This document shows positions 57,242 to 64,000 of a stretch of DNA of 64,000 bases, piece by piece. Location: assembly GCA_009667805.1 (NCBI GenBank), contig CM019064.1, forward strand, positions 107,358,328 to 107,422,327, given 5' to 3'. The position numbers and the translations under genes are program-made. The DNA is from Leptobrachium leishanense (lineage: Eukaryota > Chordata > Amphibia > Anura > Megophryidae). Within the stretch, counting starts at the first letter, position 1; each line of letters opens with the position of its first letter. The notes under the pieces were generated by a model that saw only the letters and a program-made list of their open reading frames with translations, was not told the DNA's origin and did no database searches.

Positions 57242-58020
57242 TAGGGATGAGCCGAACACCCCCCGAGTTCGGTTCGGGCCCGAACTCGAACTTCCCAAAT
57301 GTTCGGTTCCGAACCCGAACTCGAACTAAATGCAGGCCAATGGGGCTGAAAATTCGGTTTCTAGAGTGCCCTCCAAGATGGCATATATGCTAGATATTTG
57401 CCATAAAAGGTGTATGGGGGTCCAGGTAGTGCCCTGGGGGACAGGAAACAAGGTCAAAAAGTAAAAAAAAACGTTTTTAAAGGGACAGTGAGTTTTCCAT
57501 GAAATAAGGGTTAAAAATAAAAATGAAAAATTCCTTCAAATATCGTGCCTAGGAGGTCCCCATAACCTGCCCGTGAAGTGGTGGATTTCTAGGATGTATA
57601 GAAACACTTGAAAACAAAAAAATGACGTTTCAAATGACGGTAAATGCTTTTCCTTTAATCTATCCATAAACAACTGCTTGGGGCGGCAGTCTGTATGAAA
57701 AGAGGAGACATTTTCGTACACGCAGAAAAAGTTTACTGATTTTTTTGGCTAAATTATTGTGAAACTTATGCAGGCTTTGGATGAAAGTAACAATAGGTGC
57801 TTCAAAATTGGTCCTTTAGCGTCCCCAACAGTGCCGTCACACCGTAACCCCTCTGAGGGTATGAATCTGATACAGGCGTCAGTGGCAGTGCACCCAAATA
57901 TTGTGCTTTTGGTGCCAGGCCTGCAAGTACTATCATACAGTAACCCCTCTGTGGTATTGTGGAAGAATGCAGGGGTGAACCTAGCTGTCCAATATTAAAA
58001 CGATATGCATCTGGTTAAGG

Positions 58021-59410
58021 CGTCAGTGCACCCAGATAGTGTGCCTTTGGTGCCAGGCCAGCAAGTATCATCATACAGTAACCCCTCTGTGGTATTGTGG
58101 AAGAGTGCAGGGGTGGACCATGTGGTCCTATATTGAAAAGATATGATTCTGGTCAAGGCGTCAGTGCACCCAGATATTCTGCCTTTGGTGCCAGGCCAGC
58201 AAGTATCATCATACAGTAACCCCTCTGTGGTATTGTGGAAGAGTGCAGGGGTGGACCATGTGGTCCTATATTGAAAAGTTTTTTATCTGGTAATGGGCGT
58301 CAGTGCACCCAGATAGTGTGCCTTTGGTGCCAGGCCAGCAAGTATCATCATACAGTAACCCTTCTGTGGTATTGTGGAAGAGTGCAGGGGTGGACCATGT
58401 GGTCCTATATTGAAATGTTTTTATCTGGTAATGGGCGTCAGTGCACCCAGATAGTGTGCCTTTGGTGCCAGGCAAGCAAGTATCATCATACAGTAACCCC
58501 TCTGTGGTATTGTGGAAGAGTGCAGGGGTGGACCATGTGGTCCTATATTGAAAAGATATGATTCTGGTCAAGGCGTCAGTGCACCCAGATATTGTGCCTT
58601 TGGTGCCAGGCCAGCAAGTATCATCATACAGTAACCCCTCTGTGGTATTGTGGAAGAATGCAGGGGTGGACCATGTGGTCCTATATTGAACAGATATGAT
58701 TCTGGTCAAGGCGTCAGTGCACCCAGATATTGCGCCTTTGGTGCCAGGCCAGCAAGTATCATCATACAGTAACCCCTCTGTGGTATTGTGGAAGAATGCA
58801 GGGGTGGACCATGTGGTCCTATATTGAAAAGATATGATTCTGGTCAAGGCGTCAGTGCACCCAGATATTGTGCCTTTGGTGCCAGGCCAGCAAGTATAAT
58901 CATACAGTAACCCCTCTGTGGTATTGTGGAAGAGTGCAGGGGTGGACCATGTGGTCCTATATTGAAAAGTTTTTTATCTGGTAATGGGCGTCAGTGCACC
59001 CAGATAGTGTGCCTTTGGTGCCAGGCCAGCAAGTATCATCATACAGTAACCCCTCTGTGGTATTGTGGAAGAATGCAGGGGTGAACCTTGCGGTCCTATA
59101 TTGAAAAGTTTTTTATCTGGTAATGGGCGTCAGTGCACCCAGATAGTGTGCCTTTGGTGCCAGGCCAGCAAATATCATCATACAGTAACCCCTCTGTGGT
59201 ATTGTGGAAGAGTGCAGGGGTGGACCATGTGGTCCTATATTGAAAATTTTTTTATCTGGTAATGGGCGTCAGTGCACCCAGATAGTGTGCCTTTGGTGCC
59301 AGGCCAGCAAGTATCATCATACAGTAACCCCTCTGTGGTATTGTGGAAGAGTGAAGGGGTGGACCATGTGGTCCTATATTGAAAAGATATGATTCTGGTC
59401 AAGGCGTCAG
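58021..59410. repeat. 138/139-bp tandem array in the 3' part of hAT-2
   Basis: CGTCAGTGCA recurs at 58021, 58159, 58298, 58436, 58574, 58712, 58850, 58989, 59128, 59267 and 59405. Two unit types exist, one with AAAAGATATGATTCTGGTCA (138 bp) and one with AAGTTTTTTATCTGGTAATG (about 139 bp), arranged in blocks. Diverged units extend to about 57876 and 59466. hAT-1 has about six units. Confidence 0.95.
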
Positions 59411-59588
59411 TGCACGGGTTGGACCCTGCTGTTCAAAAAATTAAAATGATATAAATCTGGCACAGGCGTCAGTGCAGCCAAATATTGTGCCTTTCATAGC
59501 AGCAAGTGCATTCACACCGTAACCCTTTTGTGGTATTGTGGAAGAGTTCAGTGCTGGAGGTTTTGTGCATGCAGAAGACATCCCCGAC

Positions 59589-62500
59589 CTATTCCTTTAC
59601 GTCAGCATCAGGGGATTGATAACTGCTGATCCAGGACTGATTCATTTTTATAAATGTCAACCGGTCTACAGAGTCGGTGGACAGATGCACTCTTTTGTCT
59701 GTGACAAAACCTCCAGCGGCACTGAACGTCCTTTCGGAAAGCACGCTAGATGAAGGGCAACCTAGTATCTGCATCGTATATTGGCTAAGTTCTGGCCAGT
59801 GATCCAATCTCAACACCCAGTAAGCCAGTGGATCATCTGCTGGAAAGGTATCCAGGTCTGCCCTTGCCCCTAGGTAGTCCTGCACCATACGGTGAAGACG
59901 CTGGCAATGGGTGCCTACATTTGACGTCCCTGGGCGTCGAGGACTAAAAAAATTTAAAAATGCATCAGTCAAGCGGCCCTGGCCTTCACCACTATTCCTC
60001 TGATCACCTGCAGCCTCAGAAGCACGTGTGTCAGAACTTGGTAATCTACCAGTGCCTGGAAAGGTGTTAGACAAGTGTCACTTTAGTGCATCCTCAAGAT
60101 TTTTCATCCTGTGCTCCCTCTGTGCGGGCAGGATGAGCTCTGCAACTTTCCCCTTGTATCGTGGATCAAGAAGGGTTGCCAACCAGTAATGATCCCACTC
60201 CTTGATAGCACGAATCCTGGGGTCCTTTAGCAGGCTTTGCATCATTAGGGAGCCCATGCAGCGTAGGTTGGAGGTGGCATTAGCTTCCGAGTCTTCCTGG
60301 TCAATGAGGATGACTGTATCGTGCACTTCCTCCTCCCAGCCACGCACTAGCCCTTGTGTTTCTGGGCACACAAAACCCTCCCTTGAGGAATCCCCACCTT
60401 CAATGCCCCCACTACTTAAATAATCTGCCTCCTCCTCCTCCTCATCCTCCGCCTGTCTGATCTGAGTAGGACCCGCTGGAATGCTGTCTGCGGAAAGACT
60501 GGGGCCTTGAGAGCTAGGGAAGGCCTCCTCTTCCTCCCGTTGCTCTGCCTCTAGAGCCACATCTATAATTCCCCACAGAGTGTGCTCCAGCAGGAACACT
60601 AAAGGAGTTGTGTCACTGATGCATGCACTGTCCCTGCTCACCATCCTCGTTGCCTCCTCAAATGGTGATAGTACAGTGCATGCAACCTTGATCATCAGCC
60701 ACTGCGGGGGGGAAAAAAAACAAGTTGACCTGAACCTGTCCTTGTGCCATACTCACACAGGTACTCGTTGATGGCCCTCTGCTGCTTGTGCAGACGCTGC
60801 AGCATTGCTAATGTCGAGTTCCACCTGGTGGGCATGTCACAGATCAGATTGTTTGTGGGAAGGTGGAATTCTCTTTGAATTTCTGCCAGGCGAACGCTTG
60901 CTGGGAATGACCGTCTGAAGTGGCTGCAGACTTTTCTGGCCTGGATGAGAAGCTCTGGCAGCCCTGGGTACTTGGTTAGGAAACGCTGTACCACCAGATT
61001 TAGGACGTGTGCTAGGCAGGGTACATGCGTCAATTTACCCTTGCGTAGGGCGGAGAGAAGGTTGCTGCCATTATCGCAGATGATCATTCCCAGCTCAAGC
61101 TGGCGTGGTGTTTACCATCTCTGCACCTGCCCCTGCAGAGCTGACAGAATTTCTGGCCTGGTGTGGCTCCTGTCCCCTAAACAAACCAGCTCAAGCACAG
61201 TATGGCATCTTTTTGCTTGAGCCATTGCGAAGACCCTGTCAGGCTTCGGTTTAACTGCCACTTCGCCAGAGACATAGAAGGAGGAGGAGGAGGAAGAGGG
61301 AGAGGTGGCGGAGCAGACAGACCTCATACAAGCAGCTTTCTGGAGGCGTGGTGTATGAACAAGCTCCAGCACAGAGCCCCGTCTTGGATCCCTCCCAGCT
61401 GCGATCAGAGTTACCCAGTGTGCCGTTAAGGAAATGTAACGACCCTGTCCATGCTTGCTGGACCACGTGTCTAAAGTCACATGCACCTTGTTGCTGACTG
61501 CCTTTCCCAATGACTGGATAACATTGTCTTCCAGGTGCTGGTATAGTGCTGGAATGGCCTTGCGTGAAAAGTAATGGCGTTTTGGCTGCCACTGTGGTAC
61601 AGCACATTCAGCAAATTCACGGAAGGGAGCAGAGTCCACCAGCTGGAAAGGCAGCAGCTGCAATGTGAGTAATTTTGCTAAGCTGGCATTTAGATGCTGT
61701 GCTTGGGGATGGTTGGGACTATATTTTTTCTTTCGCTGCAGCAGCTGGAGCAACATAATCTGACTGCGTAAATCTTCAGCTGCTGGGATGATGTCACATT
61801 GTGAGGAAGGAGCTGGTACATCCATTACTGTAGCATCATTCCTGTCGGTGGAGGTTGTAGGCAATGACATGGCAGGACATACAGTGGGGGTAGAGACAGA
61901 TGAGGAGGAGGAGGAGGACCTACGCAAAGTTTTTCGAAAACGGGATGTGTGGCAGTTGTTCATGTCACCTCAAGCACGTGGTACCCAAGTGTCCGGTATC
62001 TTTCCCACGCTTAAGCCTCATCTGACATAGATTACAAATAGCAACGCTGTGTTCTACTGTACATTTCTTAAAGAACTCCCAGACAACAGAGTTCCTGCGT
62101 ATGTTCTTTGAGACAACAGTGCTCTGCACCGGAGCAGCTCTGACATGTGATGCCTTGGACTGGCTAGTGCTACGGTTGGTCACAGAGGATGTTGTGCCTC
62201 GTGTTTGCTGTGCCTCCTCCTCCCCCTCTTCCTCACTTAATTCCTCTGTTCGATCAGGCACCCACGTGGAGTCAGTGACCTCATCATCATTGTCATCATC
62301 ACCCCCTATCTCCTCGTCACTGGAGCCAACTTGGCAGTATGCTGCAGCTGCTGGGGCAACATGAGTGCCAGTTATTTGTGTGTCATCACTGGCACCCCCT
62401 TCTTCTAGGTTGATTATACTCCGTTCCTCAACCTCAGAGATTGAATCAGAGCACTGTACTTGCTGCGCATCCTCAAGCAGCATGTCACTCTCATTGTAGT

Positions 62501-62848
62501 CAAACAATTCAGCTGACTCCTCCGTGTGTGATAGCGAGGCTACGGCAGGAGTAGTTGTGGACATGGAGGCTGCATTAGATGCTTTGGCTGCTGAGGTGGA
62601 CTGTAAAGCACTAGAAGCCTGGCTGGCAGAGGACTCGGAGGATGAGGATGGCCTGGTTACTGGTTACAGTCCTCTGTATGTTGCTGCTGCTTAAGACGGC
62701 CAGCACCAGTTAGAAAGGACAAGCGTGCCCCTGCAGAGGATGCACCACGTCCACCACGACCAGAGACACAGCCTCCCGACACAGGGGCTGCTTGCCCTCT
62801 TATCTGTGTCTGGGAGCGTCTGCCTGTCCTTTTTGTTCTTTCAGACAT
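59589..62848 (-). pseudogene. hAT transposase (ZBED type), frameshifted
   Basis: It reads from 62848 (MSERTKRTGRRSQTQ), through a Ser/Ala-rich and acidic N-terminal part (62660-62100), to a BED finger spanning 62120-61945 (WEFFKK, CNLC, then HMNNCH after a frame change at about 61964). Then follow the DNA-binding/catalytic body (61963-61112: VTLDTWSSKHGQG; 61087-60695: IICDNGSNLL, CDMPTRWNST), the acidic insertion (60695-60078) and the dimerisation domain (60074-59589: LSERTFSAAG, LTFIKMN). Frame changes occur near 62655, 61964, 61100, 60700 and 60076, several beside homopolymers. The whole length is otherwise colinear with hAT-1, making it the better reference for the family, but it is not an intact gene. 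Confidence 0.92.
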
Positions 62849-62956
62849 GGTGAGTGATATATAGATTAATATATACAGAACTCTGATTCAACTCTGGTAT
62901 AAAGATTTAAAGAACTCTGGTATAACTCAGTGAGACACACTGATAGCTGGCAGCCA

Positions 62957-64000
62957 GTGACAAGAGTCAGATCACCTCAATTCACAAATGTTTTAAAGAA
63001 ATTAGTGAGCCCCAAAATAATGCGTGGTACTGGTTGTGTGACAAGACACAGATCACCTCAATTCACAAATGTTTTAAAGAAATTAGTGAGCCCCAAAATA
63101 CTGCGTGGTACTTGTTGTGTGACAAGAGACAGATCACCTCAATTCACAAATGTTTTAAAGAAATTAGTGAGCCCCAAAATAATGCGTGGTACTGGTTGTG
63201 TGACAAGACACAGATCACCTCAATTCACAAATGTTTTAAAGAAATTAGTGAGCCCCAAAATAATGCGTGGTACTGGTTGTGTGACAAGACACAGATCACC
63301 TCAATTCACAAATGTTTTAAAGAAATTAGTGAGCCCAAAATACTGCGTGGTACTTGTTGTGTGACAAGAGACAGATCACCTCAATTCACAAATGTTTTAA
63401 AGAAATTAGTGAGCCCCAAAATAATGCGTGGTACTGGTTGTGTGACAAGACACAGATCACCTCAATTCACAAATGTTTTAAAGAAATTAGTGAGCCCCAA
63501 AATAATGCGTGGTACTGGGTTGTGTGACAAGACACAGATCACCTCAATTCACAAATGTTTTAAAGAAATTAGTGAGCCCAAAATACTGCGTGATACTGGT
63601 TGTGTGACAAGACACAGATCACCTCAATTCACAAATGTTTTAAAGAAATTAGTGAGCCCCAAAATACTGTGTGGTACTGGTTGTGTGACAAGACACAGAT
63701 CACCTCAATTCACAAATGTTTTAAAGAAATTAGTGAGCCCCAAAATAATGCGTGGTACTGGTTGTGTGACAAGACACAGATCACCTCAATTCACAAATGT
63801 TTTAAAGAAATTAGTGAGCCCCAAAATAATGCGTGTACTGGTTGTGTGACAAGACACAGATCACCTCAATTCACAAATGTTTTAAAGAAATTAGTGAGCC
63901 CCAAAATAATGCGTGGTACTGGTTGTGTGACAAGACACAGATCACCTCAATTCACAAATGTTTTAAAGAAATTAGTGAGCCCCAAAATAATGTGTGGTAC
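62957..64000. repeat. 81-bp tandem array upstream of the hAT-2 transposase
   Basis: Units of 81 bp, each with CAGATCACCTCAATTCACAA, TTTTAAAGAAATTAGTGAGC and AATGCGTGGTACTGGTTGTG, repeat about 13 times to the window edge (GATCACCTC at 62970, 63051, 63132, 63213, 63294, 63374 and so on). A few units differ by one base and units fall into ATAATGCG and ATACTGCG types. As 81 is a multiple of three, long repetitive ORFs arise (62930-63364, 63034-63849) that are not genes. Confidence 0.96.

Larger units (their letters stand above)
57242..64000 (-). mobile_element. hAT-2: longer sister of hAT-1, right end beyond the window
   Basis: TAGGGATGAGC at 57242 is the 3' end of the element, in reverse orientation, followed by subterminal TTCGGGCCCGAACTCGAAC-type motifs. 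The preceding ATTATGTG (57234-57241) should recur after the other end, which is not reached. From left to right: terminal region aligning with 5830-5240 of hAT-1 and with hAT-3, the ~138-bp array, the transposase pseudogene on the minus strand, then an 81-bp array continuing to the window edge. It lacks the 909-bp insertion of hAT-1 and retains the coding N-terminus that hAT-1 has lost. Confidence 0.93.

Noticed and set aside
58235..58847. ORFs with repeated GGPCGPILK or TTWSTPAFFHNTTEG peptides
   Set aside because: They are translations of the ~138-bp satellite on both strands; nearby frames are equally open.
62957..64000. CRISPR-like array (81-bp periodic units)
   Set aside because: The whole unit is conserved; there are no variable spacers. 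It is a tandem satellite next to a hAT transposase in a eukaryotic genome.

Overview
No host gene is visible in this window. It reads as gene-poor, transposon-saturated vertebrate DNA, most likely from a large-genome amphibian (frog or toad; inferred from the element mix and not provable from sequence alone). Nearly every recognisable coding stretch belongs to a mobile element, and most are broken by frameshifts, stops or nested insertions.

Layout. 1-7378: two tandem copies of a ~1.2 kb unit. The first copy is split by a BED-finger hAT transposon (hAT-1, 729-5830, target duplication CCAACAAC), which itself carries a 909-bp inverted-repeat element; the second copy preserves the empty site. 7379-17836: a mosaic of small elements: a Penelope GIY-YIG remnant, hAT-type and TTAA-flanked miniature elements, a 748-bp element with 3-bp target duplication, and a reverse-strand L1-like non-autonomous LINE nested in a TTAA element. 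17837-26108: a third hAT (target duplication TTATTAAC) holding a TTAA element with a train of hairpins and a chromodomain Gypsy retrotransposon (Gypsy-1) in a duplicated solo-LTR/provirus arrangement. 26109-39592: mostly anonymous sequence with a hAT carrying a 26-bp minisatellite (28393-29623), two TTAA elements and a long-inverted-repeat element (34757-37242) invaded by a deleted LTR element (35271-36836, target duplication AATAA). 39608-49634: an L1-like non-autonomous LINE (target duplication 39593-39607 and 49635-49649) split by an 8.4-kb Gypsy element (Gypsy-2) with almost identical 1.08-kb LTRs and a gag resembling the PNMA family. 49650-57241: anonymous sequence with a tRNA-like SINE, a 138-bp hAT MITE and a second copy of the 0.9-kb inverted-repeat element. 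57242-64000: a reverse-strand relative of hAT-1, running off the window, with a transposase pseudogene between a ~138-bp array and an 81-bp array.

How the parts relate. The nesting gives relative ages: the host repeat is older than hAT-1, which is older than the 0.9-kb element inside it; TTAA element older than LINE; LINE older than Gypsy-2; hAT-3 older than Gypsy-1. hAT-1 and hAT-2 are sister copies, so each shows what the other has lost or gained. Three observations deserve attention: the PNMA-like gag in a retrotransposon whose LTRs look very young although its pol is full of single-base frameshifts; hairpin trains in TTAA elements whose two arms change together between copies; and the Gypsy-1 locus, where a solo-LTR form and a provirus form with the same flank lie in series, suggesting either unequal recombination or two haplotypes joined in the assembly.
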